Assembly (NCBI RefSeq): GCF_001629735.1
Contig: NZ_CP015224.1
Coordinates: forward strand, 3,410,001-3,474,000
Length of the DNA stretch: 64,000 nucleotides
Source: Lysinibacillus sphaericus
GTDB taxonomy: Bacteria > Bacillota > Bacilli > Bacillales_A > Planococcaceae
Direction of reading: 5' to 3'
Part shown: piece after piece, positions 26,258 through 34,883 of the stretch
Layout of the letters: every line of letters begins with the position of its first letter
How positions within the stretch are numbered: position 1 is the first letter of the stretch
The notes under the pieces: generated by a model
Told to the model about the DNA's origin: nothing
The model's database searches: none
The model's input: the letters and a program-made list of their open reading frames with translations, nothing else
Position numbers and translations under genes: made by a program

Positions 26258-28535
26258 GTGTTTCACTCCCTTCTTTAACTGCTATTCTAATAGACATCCC
26301 TTGGTTTAGTTGTGAGTCAACATAAAAATAACCATTAAAGGCTTTTACTCGCTCCTGCATACCTCGGATACCCATTGACTCTGCTACGATAATATCCTCT
26401 ACATTACACCCTACACCATCGTCATAATAAATAATTTCAAAACCATCATTCATTTCCTTTAGATGGATTTCAACAGCTGTTGCATAGGAATGTTTTAAGG
26501 CATTATTCAATAGCTCTTGGAATAATCGATAAATCATTAAATTCATACGCTCATCTTCTAAATATAAACGGTCTATTGAATAGATTAACACAAAGTTAGC
26601 TCTCTCTTGAACCTTCCGAATTAACTTTTCTAATGCCGCATTTAAACCTAATGTATCCAGTAATGGAGGCTTTAAATTCTCACAGTATGCTCGTAATTCA
26701 TATAGAGAGTCAACCATTTGCTTATGAATTTGAGCAAGCTTCTCCTGCATGTCTGATGTATCCTTTGCGTTAACAAGGACATCTACCTCTCTGGCAATAT
26801 GAAGTTGTTCCTGCAAATTAGTGTCGTGTAACTCTTGAGCTAACTGATATTTTTCTTCTTCAAATCTCAACCATAATAGCTTATTAAGCCACGGCAATTG
26901 ACCGTCGTCAGCTTGTTTCATATGCTTTAATTCATCTAATAGTTCTTCCACCATCTTTGTATTTTCAATAAAATTATTTACATACAATAGGAGCAATTCG
27001 AGCCATAGTAGCTCCTCGTCTTTTAAATGAATGGTATTGTTATGTCCCAGCACTAAAGCTCTTTTATAATGTGCATCCTGATGGAGAAATGCTAAATAAA
27101 TTTTATCAATCTTACGTATTTCTCCTAATCTAATATCATCCATTGTGTCAGCTTGTAACAAAATTCTTTCCCCACTATTTGTAAGGAATTCATTCGTACC
27201 ATAGCTATACGTTAAGACAAAAACATCCTCTAGCTCCAGATGAACAGAAACCTCATAAGCGAATTTCTCTAAAAGCTCATCAATTTTAACGGTTTTCCCA
27301 ATTTTATCTACAGCCGTGTACAGCTGATGAATATAATCACCTTTTGTTGAAAATAGTATTTTCCGCTTACGATAATCAACTTTTTCTTTTACATAAAAGA
27401 GTATGACTAACGAAGAAAATGTAAAGAAGGACACACCTGACATAACACTGATTTTTAAATATTGACCCGCAATGAAGTACAATCCAACTGTGAACCATAG
27501 GGTAAATATTAAAGAAAAAATAATATAGTAGCGCAATCTAGTAATATGGTACTCGATGTCAAATAGTCGTTCTGCTAATTGTGTAAAGATAAAGCTAAAA
27601 GGTATCAGTAATAAAAATAAGGAGCTAATCTCAGATGAAAGGATATACGTATGAAAAAGGATTTTTGGAAGTACATACAAAAATAGAAATGGTAAAAATG
27701 GAATCATTATACTACTCAATAAAATCTTCAACTGAGGTGAGTTATATTTGAAATAGCTTACTAATAAAATACCTAAGATAATTATAAGCAGAATAAGAAA
27801 TAACAATAATACAATATTTGAAAGTCCATCATTTGAAGCAGGGAAAGCAGTTCCAATACAAGCCAATACAAAACCAATGAAAGGCATTAAATAAAAGAAC
27901 CGGATATTATTCGTAAACATCCATGTTGTTTTCATAAATGAAAAATAATTTCTTAAAAAATGTAATAAAATCACTAAACATAATAACATAGTAGTACGAT
28001 TTACAATAATTCCTATCCCATCCAGCCTACCGGAGACTCCACTACTTACATAAGCTAGCGAAACAGTTAATATAAAAAGAATTAGTAAATCTGTTAACCT
28101 AGTATTTCTTTGTTTGTAATATAAATAAAAAGCAACAAATAACGTTAATAAATAATAGCAAGCCGGAACAATTAATACATAAAAGAACTGCTGAGGAATA
28201 TCTAAATGTTTAATATGTATATTTATTATTTTTCCATCTGGCTTCATAATTGTAAGATCATTGGCAGATAATATTTTTGATTTATATTTCAATTGATTTA
28301 GCTCGGCAATCGGGCCATTATCTACGTTTAAAACTGCATCACCAATGGTTATATTCTGCCCCTTAGCCCAATCTTTATAATATAGTTGAGATACTAGCCA
28401 TTTACCATCTTTTTCTTCTACCCCAATTTGAATATATGGCGCGCTATAATTCACAAAATTTAAATATAAACCTAACGCTAAATAAAGGACTATAGCGGGC
28501 CAAAAAAAATTTGAACGCAACGTATTTAGTTCCAA
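26232..28535 (-). CDS. comP: ComP-type pheromone receptor histidine kinase
   Basis: This membrane sensor kinase is 767 residues, close to B. subtilis ComP (769). One transmembrane segment is followed by an external loop (about residues 30-115) with a PDZ-like pattern (ITIGDAVLNVDNGPI). A block of several transmembrane helices spans about 115-385. The kinase half has the HisKA_3 site His570 in ELHDTNLQEQLH, N-box FQELLNNALKHS, G1-box YYDDGVG and GIRGMQERV. The start is TTG at 28535, inside the last codons of comX, giving a 10-base overlap and probable translational coupling. The N-terminal half would recognise the matching ComX, as in other pherotypes. Confidence 0.9.
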   Translation of the reverse strand: MELNTLRSNFFWPAIVLYLALGLYLNFVNYSAPYIQIGVEEKDGKWLVSQLYYKDWAKGQNITIGDAVLNVDNGPIAELNQLKYKSKILSANDLTIMKPDGKIINIHIKHLDIPQQFFYVLIVPACYYLLTLFVAFYLYYKQRNTRLTDLLILFILTVSLAYVSSGVSGRLDGIGIIVNRTTMLLCLVILLHFLRNYFSFMKTTWMFTNNIRFFYLMPFIGFVLACIGTAFPASNDGLSNIVLLLFLILLIIILGILLVSYFKYNSPQLKILLSSIMIPFLPFLFLYVLPKILFHTYILSSEISSLFLLLIPFSFIFTQLAERLFDIEYHITRLRYYIIFSLIFTLWFTVGLYFIAGQYLKISVMSGVSFFTFSSLVILFYVKEKVDYRKRKILFSTKGDYIHQLYTAVDKIGKTVKIDELLEKFAYEVSVHLELEDVFVLTYSYGTNEFLTNSGERILLQADTMDDIRLGEIRKIDKIYLAFLHQDAHYKRALVLGHNNTIHLKDEELLWLELLLLYVNNFIENTKMVEELLDELKHMKQADDGQLPWLNKLLWLRFEEEKYQLAQELHDTNLQEQLHIAREVDVLVNAKDTSDMQEKLAQIHKQMVDSLYELRAYCENLKPPLLDTLGLNAALEKLIRKVQERANFVLIYSIDRLYLEDERMNLMIYRLFQELLNNALKHSYATAVEIHLKEMNDGFEIIYYDDGVGCNVEDIIVAESMGIRGMQERVKAFNGYFYVDSQLNQGMSIRIAVKEGSETHDYHAHSG

Positions 28536-28690
28536 ATATCACTTTCTATAGGCATTTGCATTTCATCAATAAAAGCTTCTAAAATTGCTACTTGTTCTAT
28601 AGATGAAATTCCAATTAATGAGGCTCTCTGTTCTTTTAATAATGCAACTAGGCTTGGGTTTTGTTCTAAGTACTGAATTACATTAATCAT
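28526..28690 (-). CDS. comX: ComX pre-pheromone
   Basis: This is the precursor of the prenylated quorum-sensing peptide. It has 54 residues (B. subtilis 55) and the same plan: MINVIQYLEQNPSL, a central SLIGIS matching the CLIGF region of B. subtilis ComX, and a C-terminal pheromone segment. The only tryptophan, Trp53, is next to last (ESDIWN) and is the predicted prenylation site. ATG 28690 follows GAGGAG at seven bases; an upstream ATG overlapping the comQ stop lacks a site. The gene sits between comQ and comP, overlapping comP. Processing point and prenyl chain cannot be read from sequence. Confidence 0.9.
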   Translation of the reverse strand: MINVIQYLEQNPSLVALLKEQRASLIGISSIEQVAILEAFIDEMQMPIESDIWN

Positions 28691-28704
28691 CCTATCGCTC
28701 CTCA

Positions 28705-29607
28705 TCATTTTATTAATTTTTGTAGGTAGTCTTTAGCTAAATCATTTAATTCTACATTTTCAAGATAACTTATTGCCTTCAATTTATAGACATTTTTCAC
28801 AGTAAGTGCATAGCGTATTGCCCCGCCATTTGTTAACTCATTTTCTGCTTCTTTATGATCCAAAATTGTAACTATATCATCATTATAATAGTCAGCTACA
28901 GATTTTGAAACATCATTTTTCTGGGATAAAAGATAAATAATCGGCAGGGAGAATCTTTTGTTTAGTAGGTCATTTTTCGGTCCCCATGCTTTCAAACTTT
29001 GGATATCGTTTTTAATTTGCTGAATAATGCCTATGTACTTTCCATAAGCCTCTACTTCTTGGGATACTTCCCCTTTGGCAAGAACCTCTCCAATTAAGCA
29101 ACTCATCGCTGTTAAGGAACCTGATTTAAGCGTAATCATTTGTACATAAGAATCTTCATCGCGGCAATTATTTAATAAGTCTAATTGTTGACCACTTATA
29201 CTTTTTAATGCGCATTCTTCAAGTATTTTTATAGCAGCTCTTTTATGCTCAAAAGACGTTTCATCAATTGTTTTTGAAGCCATAATCAGCATAGCTAGAG
29301 CAACATTTAAAGAAAGCTCTGGTGTCCTGCTCCAACTATTATCTGAATCCTTATCTTGAAGATCATCGATAATATCAAATGACAATATTAAGAGTTCAAC
29401 TGCTGCAGCAATTTTGTATATGTCGTTATTTCTACTATTTGAAAACGCCTCAAAATGCAAACAGCATAATTTACCAAAAGAAAAACCTGCATCTATTTTT
29501 TCTTCTTTAAAGCTTTTAAACAAATGTTTTAGCTCATGACTAAGAAATGTTTCACTTTCAATGAGAATGTCCAATGATTTATTAATACACTCATCCAACC
29601 CGTTCAA
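28705..29607 (-). CDS. comQ: ComQ isoprenyl transferase for ComX
   Basis: This polyprenyl-synthase-fold enzyme attaches a prenyl group to the ComX tryptophan and supports its maturation. The first aspartate-rich motif is intact (Asp81-Asp82-Leu-Gln-Asp85 in DIIDDLQD). The second is reduced to QIKNDIQSL with a single Asp201, the usual ComQ departure from farnesyl synthases. It is 300 residues, starting with TTG at 29607 behind GGAGAGG. Its stop codon lies just before comX, so comQ-comX-comP-comA reads as one operon. A TATAAT hexamer at 29641-29646 may be its -10 element. Confidence 0.9.
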   Translation of the reverse strand: MNGLDECINKSLDILIESETFLSHELKHLFKSFKEEKIDAGFSFGKLCCLHFEAFSNSRNNDIYKIAAAVELLILSFDIIDDLQDKDSDNSWSRTPELSLNVALAMLIMASKTIDETSFEHKRAAIKILEECALKSISGQQLDLLNNCRDEDSYVQMITLKSGSLTAMSCLIGEVLAKGEVSQEVEAYGKYIGIIQQIKNDIQSLKAWGPKNDLLNKRFSLPIIYLLSQKNDVSKSVADYYNDDIVTILDHKEAENELTNGGAIRYALTVKNVYKLKAISYLENVELNDLAKDYLQKLIK

Positions 29608-29947
29608 TAGTCCTCTCTCCTCTCCGATATATTAATAGATATTATATAGATTAGTGGGAATTAATACTAGCAGCACCAATAATATATACATATAATTCCA
29701 TAAATCACTATATAAAGTTGAAGAGCGCCAAAAAGTGGCGTTAATTACTTAAACCACGCCATTTTTTTACCTAATTGATAAGGATAAAATGGCGGTAGAG
29801 AACGATGTACCGCCATAAAATTGGCGTAAACTCACCATTGAAATGGCGTTATGACAGATGTTACGCTTATAGTAATAACATTTGATTTTCTCATTGTCCT
29901 GATAGATTGATGAACATGAATTTTTATGTACTGGGAGTGTTTTAAAA
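29608..29947. other. Intergenic region right of comQ with GGCG/CGCC hairpins
   Basis: Divergent spacer between comQ and a secreted-protein gene. The middle (29724-29850) is a second GGCG/CGCC hairpin cluster; the ends are AT-rich and should hold both promoters. Confidence 0.5.
29724..29850. repeat. Right GGCG/CGCC hairpin cluster flanking the com locus
   Basis: CGCCA/TGGCG pair at 29726-29740. A perfect 9-bp stem ATGGCGGTA/TACCGCCAT lies at 29789-29816 with a 10-base loop. AAAATTGGCGTAAAC at 29817-29831 is the exact inverse of 25421-25435. Further single ACGCC and TGGCGTTA copies lie at 29755 and 29843. The layout mirrors the left cluster in reverse orientation. Confidence 0.7.
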
Positions 29948-30487
29948 ATGAAAAATGGATTTAACGAAACTGTTTTCATACTTACGGCTACTTTTTCATG
30001 TAATATCTCTGTCTCAGCTGAAGAGATTATAATTAAAAAGCCTACAGAGGAGCAACTACGAATTGAAAGGATTATTACTCAATCTGAATTAAAAGCTTAT
30101 CAAGAAACTTTAACGGTCTATAAAAAGCTTTCAACCTTCTCAAACTTAATTAGTGATGTTCCTGGATTTGAAGATTCTTTTCAGCAAAAAAGAGATTACT
30201 ATATTCAGCAATATGGCATTATAAAAGTACCGAATGACAATTTATTTAGTATGCCATCCGTCAATCCATTAACCTTTGGATTAAATATAGAATCACCTAC
30301 CACTTACATGACAGCGAATTACACGATTATTAATGCTAGAGGGCTAGCAGCAGTGACAGACTCATCTATTACTCATAAATTAGATGAAAATATAAATATC
30401 TCGGGATTGTCCATTAATGAAAGCACTATTTCCTTTAATATGGATGCTACATTTTGTAGTTCCATAAAAACACCGATTACCCATTGA
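29948..30487 (+). CDS. Secreted protein of unknown function
   Basis: This 179-residue protein starts with an apparent signal peptide (ETVFILTATFSCNISVSAEE, cleavage likely after VSA). The mature part has a charged helix (about residues 30-90, EEQLRIERII and LKAYQETLTVYKKL) and then a polar, Thr/Asn/Ser-rich beta-like section ending in two short motifs with one cysteine. No family is recognised. A GGGAGTG site precedes the ATG, and a long-stem terminator follows. It sits just outside the right hairpin cluster, divergent from comQ, which makes it a candidate ComA target; that is only position-based. Confidence 0.7.
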   Translation: MKNGFNETVFILTATFSCNISVSAEEIIIKKPTEEQLRIERIITQSELKAYQETLTVYKKLSTFSNLISDVPGFEDSFQQKRDYYIQQYGIIKVPNDNLFSMPSVNPLTFGLNIESPTTYMTANYTIINARGLAAVTDSSITHKLDENINISGLSINESTISFNMDATFCSSIKTPITH

Positions 30488-30492
30488 TATAA

Positions 30493-30548
30493 ATAAGCAG
30501 ATAGCATTGGTGTCCCTTCTCTGATTCCATCGTTATCTGCTTTTATAT
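30493..30548 (+). terminator. Terminator after the secreted-protein gene
   Basis: AAGCAGATA pairs with TATCTGCTT across a 30-base loop, followed by TTTATATAC. Confidence 0.5.
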
Positions 30549-30552
30549 ACAA

Positions 30553-30585
30553 CAAAAAGGTGCCTCAATCGCTTGAGACACCTCT
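30553..30585 (-). terminator. Terminator of the siderophore importer operon
   Basis: AGGTGTCTCAA pairs with TTGAGGCACCT (one mismatch), followed by TTTTTG on the minus strand, just after the last gene of the operon. Confidence 0.75.
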
Positions 30586-30591
30586 AGGCTA

Positions 30592-30906
30592 TTAACCTTT
30601 TACATAATAAACTTCTTGTCCGCTTTCAACGATATGCTCAGGCTTTGGCTTACCTGCACTTGCCTTATGACCGGCAATATGCTCAGGGCTCTTCTCCCAA
30701 TTTTTCCATGCTTCTTCTGATTCCCAACGAACCATCACTAGCACTTCCTCATCACCACGGCGAACTTTCTTGACCAGCACCTGCTTATCAATGAAACCAG
30801 GTTGTTGTTCAAGTAATGATGGACTGTTTGGCTTTGCGCCAAAACGTTCCACCACTTTATCCGAATTCCCTTCCGTCACAACGATACGTTTAATTTGTAC
30901 AAACAT
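30592..30906 (-). CDS. ABM-domain heme-degrading monooxygenase-like protein
   Basis: This 104-residue protein has the antibiotic-biosynthesis-monooxygenase fold used by IsdG/HmoA heme oxygenases. The pattern MVRWESEEAWKNWEKSPEH then GHKASAG fits the Trp and His positions of that group, and the ending YYVKG is common in Bacillus members. It would open heme to release iron, though some relatives act on other substrates. It starts two bases after the binding-protein stop and is the last gene of the Fur-box operon, which supports an iron role. Confidence 0.78.
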   Translation of the reverse strand: MFVQIKRIVVTEGNSDKVVERFGAKPNSPSLLEQQPGFIDKQVLVKKVRRGDEEVLVMVRWESEEAWKNWEKSPEHIAGHKASAGKPKPEHIVESGQEVYYVKG

Positions 30907-30907
30907 A

Positions 30908-31927
30908 TTAGTTAAACGCCTTTAATACATCTTCAACTTTTAGTGTTTCAGATTGTAAACCGCCACCTGAAAGATACCAAACTTCTGGGTCTAAGTAGAA
31001 CACTTTACCGTTCTTCACAGCATTCGTTGCACTTACGATTTCGTTTTCAATCGCGCCTTTAGTACCAGACTCGCCGTTTTCGTTTACAACTGCGTCACGG
31101 TCAACTACAAATAGAATATCAGGATTTGTATCACGTACATATTCAAAACTTACATTATCACCATGTGTTCCAACTTTAACATTCTCATCAGCAGCTTTCA
31201 CACCAAATACATCGTGGATAACACCAAAACGTGAACCTGAACCATACGCTGATAATGCGCCTTCACTACCTAATACGATCAAAGCTTTCTCTTCTGATGC
31301 TGTTGCTTTGCCTTTTACTTCTTCAACTTTAGCTTCATATGCAGCGATTGCATCTGCCGCTTCTTTTTCTTTACCGAAAATTTTACCAGCTAATTCTGTA
31401 TTAGCTTTGAATGACTCTAGGAAGTTTTTATTATCTACTCCAATGTAAACTGTTGGAGCAATTTTAGATAACTCAGCATAAGCTGCTGACGCACGACCAG
31501 AGATGAAAATAATATCTGGGTTGATTTCAGATAATTTTTCATAATCAGGCTCAAATAAAGTACCAGCATTTACATAAGTGCTATCTTTATATTTGCTTAA
31601 GTAAGATGGTAATGAATCTTGTACTACTGCAGTAGGATTAACCCCTAATGCATCTAAAGTATCTAGGAAACCATTATCAAAAACAACAACCTTTTCTGGG
31701 ATCTTATCAAGCTTTACTTCTTCAAATGTAGTCTTACCATCGCGACCTTCAATTGTGCTACCTGGAATTGTTATTGGGTATGCTGCAGATGCCTCGTTTT
31801 TTTCTTCTGCTGGTTTGTCAGTTGACGTACCTTTATCTCCTTCTTTTGCTTCGTCTTTTGAACCGCAAGCAGCTAAAACTAATAGCATCATCGCCATTAA
31901 TATTGTTAGTAATTTCCATTTTTTCAT
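30908..31927 (-). CDS. yclQ: Siderophore-binding lipoprotein (YclQ-like, petrobactin type)
   Basis: The receptor of an iron-siderophore ABC importer. A lipoprotein signal ends LVLAAC, with the lipid-carrying Cys at about residue 21, then a flexible charged linker. The periplasmic-binding-protein-2 fold follows, with KVVVFDNGFLDTLDALGV, INPDIIFISGR and a C-terminal YLDPEVWYLSGGG. It resembles B. subtilis YclQ and lies last of the four transport genes as in yclNOPQ. It has an AAAGGAG site and a 64-base gap from the ATPase gene. Confidence 0.88.
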   Translation of the reverse strand: MKKWKLLTILMAMMLLVLAACGSKDEAKEGDKGTSTDKPAEEKNEASAAYPITIPGSTIEGRDGKTTFEEVKLDKIPEKVVVFDNGFLDTLDALGVNPTAVVQDSLPSYLSKYKDSTYVNAGTLFEPDYEKLSEINPDIIFISGRASAAYAELSKIAPTVYIGVDNKNFLESFKANTELAGKIFGKEKEAADAIAAYEAKVEEVKGKATASEEKALIVLGSEGALSAYGSGSRFGVIHDVFGVKAADENVKVGTHGDNVSFEYVRDTNPDILFVVDRDAVVNENGESGTKGAIENEIVSATNAVKNGKVFYLDPEVWYLSGGGLQSETLKVEDVLKAFN

Positions 31928-31991
31928 TTTGAAATTTCTCCTTTAAATTTATTTTATAGTTAATGGATGGTTAAACCATCTGCTACTATTT

Positions 31992-32753
31992 CTAAGAATT
32001 AAAATAAACACAAATTCTGCAGCCATCCTGCTCTTGAACAGGAATATCCATATCATAGATTTCCTTGAGTGCGTCTGAGTTAATGATATCGTTGGTAGAA
32101 CCATTTTTCACAACACGACCATCTTTTAATGCAACAATATTATCTGAGTAAACGGAAGCAAAATTAATGTCATGTAGTACAATTACAACTGTTTTCCCTA
32201 ACTCATCCACTAGCTTACGCAAAATCTTCATAATCTGAACAGAATGTTTCATATCTAGATTATTCAATGGCTCGTCCAATAGGATATATTCTGTATCCTG
32301 AGCAATAACCATTGCGATAAAAGCACGCTGACGTTGACCACCTGATAATTCATCTAAGTAATTATGTTGAATATCTTCTAAATTCATATATTGAATAGCT
32401 TCATCCACTTTTTCTTCATCTTCTGGTTTTAAATTTCCTTTTGAATAAGGGAAACGTCCAAAGGATACAAGCTCACGAATCGTTAAGCGGACATTCATAA
32501 AGTTAGACTGTTTTAATATGGATACTCGCTTGGCAAAATCATCCGATTTCCAGCGCCTTACATCTGCTTTATCGAGTAGAACTTCTCCAGTATCTGCATT
32601 CAGTAAACGGCTTACCATTGAAAGTAGCGTGGACTTCCCTGCACCATTTGGTCCAATAAAAGACGTAATTTTCCCTGAAACAATATCGACACTTACATCT
32701 TGAACGACAGGTTTTTTTCCGAAAAACTTCGTAATTTCTTTCACTTGTATCAT
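31992..32753 (-). CDS. yclP: Siderophore importer ATPase (YclP-like)
   Basis: The ATP-hydrolysing subunit of the importer. Walker A is GPNGAGKS at about residues 36-43, the signature is LSGGQRQR, Walker B ends in ILLDEPLNNLD and the switch is VLHDINFAS. Identity to remembered YclP is high, including ILKQSNFMNVRLTIREL and a C-terminal YDMDIPVQ. It overlaps the upstream permease by ATGA, so it is translationally coupled. Confidence 0.92.
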   Translation of the reverse strand: MIQVKEITKFFGKKPVVQDVSVDIVSGKITSFIGPNGAGKSTLLSMVSRLLNADTGEVLLDKADVRRWKSDDFAKRVSILKQSNFMNVRLTIRELVSFGRFPYSKGNLKPEDEEKVDEAIQYMNLEDIQHNYLDELSGGQRQRAFIAMVIAQDTEYILLDEPLNNLDMKHSVQIMKILRKLVDELGKTVVIVLHDINFASVYSDNIVALKDGRVVKNGSTNDIINSDALKEIYDMDIPVQEQDGCRICVYFNS

Positions 32754-33703
32754 CCTGCTGACCTACTTTCTCTTAATAATAAGTAGATGAAGTATACCCC
32801 ACCCACAAAATTAATAATGACACTTAGTGTAGTACTGAAAGTGAATACTCGCTCAACCATCCACTGCCCACCGATTAAAGCAATAATACTCATTACACAA
32901 GAACCAGCAATTAAGATGGAATGCTTGTATGTTTTAAAATACTGATACGATAAATTCGCAACAATTAAACCAAAGAATGTAATAGGCCCAACTAATGCTG
33001 TTGAAATGGAAATCAAGATAGAAGCTAAAATTAACATACGTTGTACCAGCTTATCGTATGGTACACCTAAATTAATTGCTGTATCACGTCCTAACGACAT
33101 GACGTCTAATTGATTCATATGACGCCAACCATATATGAATGTTATCAAAATGATTACACCAGCTAGCCAAACTAAATCTGAATTAACATTATTAAAACTT
33201 GCAAACATTTTACTTTGTAAACCTAAAAATTCATTAGGATCGATTAATACTTGGAAGAATGTTGTAATGCTCCCTAAAAACGTACCAACAATCATACCCA
33301 CTAGTAGTAAAAAATAAATAGGTCGCTTTCCTTCTTTAAACAATACTCGATAAAAAACTAAAGCGAAAACAATCATTGATACGATAGCAAGAGTAAAATT
33401 ATAGTAAATATTGATAACTAAAATAGATGTAGAGCCAAAGAAAAAGTAGATGAATGTTTGAATCAACATATACAAAGCATCTAACCCCATAACACTTGGC
33501 GTTAAAATCCGATTATGGGTAATGGTTTGGAAAACAACTGTTGAATAGGCAATAGCTATACCCGTTAATGCCATCGCTATAACTTTTATGACACGTCTCG
33601 GAAAAGCATAATGATAATTACCATTTAATCCCCAAAATAGATACAATAAGATAGCTAACACGGCAAGTCCTAGTAAAATGAACATTCTTGTACGATTACG
33701 CAT
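32750..33703 (-). CDS. yclO: Siderophore importer permease (YclO-like)
   Basis: A FecCD-family membrane subunit of 317 residues with eight to ten helices. Recognisable segments are SVMGLDALYMLIQTF in the first half and the coupling region SLGRDTAINLGVPYDKL, then GPITFFGLIVANLSYQ. It forms a heterodimer with the YclN-like permease, whose gene it overlaps by eight bases. Confidence 0.9.
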   Translation of the reverse strand: MRNRTRMFILLGLAVLAILLYLFWGLNGNYHYAFPRRVIKVIAMALTGIAIAYSTVVFQTITHNRILTPSVMGLDALYMLIQTFIYFFFGSTSILVINIYYNFTLAIVSMIVFALVFYRVLFKEGKRPIYFLLLVGMIVGTFLGSITTFFQVLIDPNEFLGLQSKMFASFNNVNSDLVWLAGVIILITFIYGWRHMNQLDVMSLGRDTAINLGVPYDKLVQRMLILASILISISTALVGPITFFGLIVANLSYQYFKTYKHSILIAGSCVMSIIALIGGQWMVERVFTFSTTLSVIINFVGGVYFIYLLLRESRSAG

Positions 33704-34646
33704 ATGCTCTCCCCCTAAACAACATAACTAGGAAGATAGCACTTCCAATTACACCAACAGTCATACTAATTGGTATCTCATAAGGGAATATCAGTACGCG
33801 TCCTAAAATATCGCAGAATAATAAGAAGGACATACCAAGTAATGCTGTATGTGGCAATGTTTTTGCCAAATTATCACCTTTAAACAGTGAAATAATATTC
33901 GGTATAATCAAACCAAGGAATGGAATGACACCTACTGTTAGCACCACTGTTGTGGAGATAAGAGCCACCAATACTAAGCCTAAATTCACCACAAACTTAT
34001 AGGATAGGCCAAGATTTTTAGCAAAATCCTCACCCATACCGGCTACTGTAAAACGATTGGCATAAATATAAGCTAAGATAAGTACTGGTACACTTATGTA
34101 TAACAGTTCATAACGGCCTTTCATGATTAACGAGAAATCTCCTTGTAACCATGCAGAAATGTTTTGGATAATATTTGCCTTATAGGCAAAGAACGTTGTC
34201 ACGGAAGACAAGATATTACCATACATTAAGCCAATAAGCGGTATAAAAATCGCATCTTTAAACTTAATTCGATTTAATATTTGCATAAATAATAATGTGC
34301 CGGCTAGAGCAAATATGAAAGCGAAGGAAATTTTTTGGAAATACGTGACATTTGTGAAAAACATCATGGAAATCAATATACCCAGTCGAGTGGCATCTAA
34401 AGTACCTGCTGTCGTTGGTGATACGAACTTATTCCTACTTAAGCTTTGCATAATTAAACCAGCAATACTCATACCTGCGCCTGCTAGCAAAATGGCAACA
34501 AGTCTGGGTACACGACTAATTAAAAATAGTCTAGTTTCTTCTGATTGGAAGTCTAATAGATCACTTGGTTTAATATCTACTACTCCGATAAATAGCGATA
34601 CTATAGACAACACAACAGTTGCTGTTAAAAGATATCTTATTTTCAT
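33696..34646 (-). CDS. yclN: Siderophore importer permease (YclN-like)
   Basis: First gene of the importer operon: a 316-residue FecCD-family permease. Motifs include LVAILLAGAGMSIAGLIMQSLSRNKFVSP split over the first helices, the coupling loop MGEDFAKNLGLSYKFV and VIPFLGLIIPNIISL. Gene order N-O-P-Q equals B. subtilis yclNOPQ, which imports petrobactin. No siderophore synthesis gene is in the window. Two Fur-type boxes lie upstream. Confidence 0.9.
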   Translation of the reverse strand: MKIRYLLTATVVLSIVSLFIGVVDIKPSDLLDFQSEETRLFLISRVPRLVAILLAGAGMSIAGLIMQSLSRNKFVSPTTAGTLDATRLGILISMMFFTNVTYFQKISFAFIFALAGTLLFMQILNRIKFKDAIFIPLIGLMYGNILSSVTTFFAYKANIIQNISAWLQGDFSLIMKGRYELLYISVPVLILAYIYANRFTVAGMGEDFAKNLGLSYKFVVNLGLVLVALISTTVVLTVGVIPFLGLIIPNIISLFKGDNLAKTLPHTALLGMSFLLFCDILGRVLIFPYEIPISMTVGVIGSAIFLVMLFRGRAYA

Positions 34647-34692
34647 AGTAATCCCCGGTAGATTTCAATTTTGTGTGTAATGTTACGTTTAG

Positions 34693-34713
34693 TGAAAATG
34701 ATTATCATTACTC
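34693..34713 (-). promoter_or_regulatory. Fur box, proximal to yclN
   Basis: TGAAAATGATTATCATTACTC at this position minus its last base closely fits the 19-bp Fur consensus, with core AATGATTATCATT palindromic apart from the centre. It lies about 50 bases upstream of the yclN start, so iron repression is expected. Confidence 0.82.
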
Positions 34714-34757
34714 ACGATTTCCATTATAGTCATGTTTTTATTCTCAGTCAACCTGTA

Positions 34758-34778
34758 AATGAGAATTATTCTCGTTTT
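34758..34778 (-). promoter_or_regulatory. Fur-type box, distal to yclN
   Basis: TGAGAAT-T-ATTCTCG is a 7-1-7 inverted repeat with one end mismatch, the classical Fur arrangement. It is 65 bases from the proximal box. Confidence 0.68.
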
Positions 34779-34883
34779 ATTTAAAAGGAACTAAAAAACG
34801 TGTCTAATTAACGAAATATTAGTATTTTCGCCAAACTTTCTACCTTACATAATTCACTATTTCTACAACTTTTTTATCCAAAC

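Noticed and set aside
29767..29979. 70-codon minus-strand frame across the right hairpin cluster
   Set aside because: It is read through the GGCG hairpins and over the start of the secreted-protein gene, has no ribosome site and no recognisable features.
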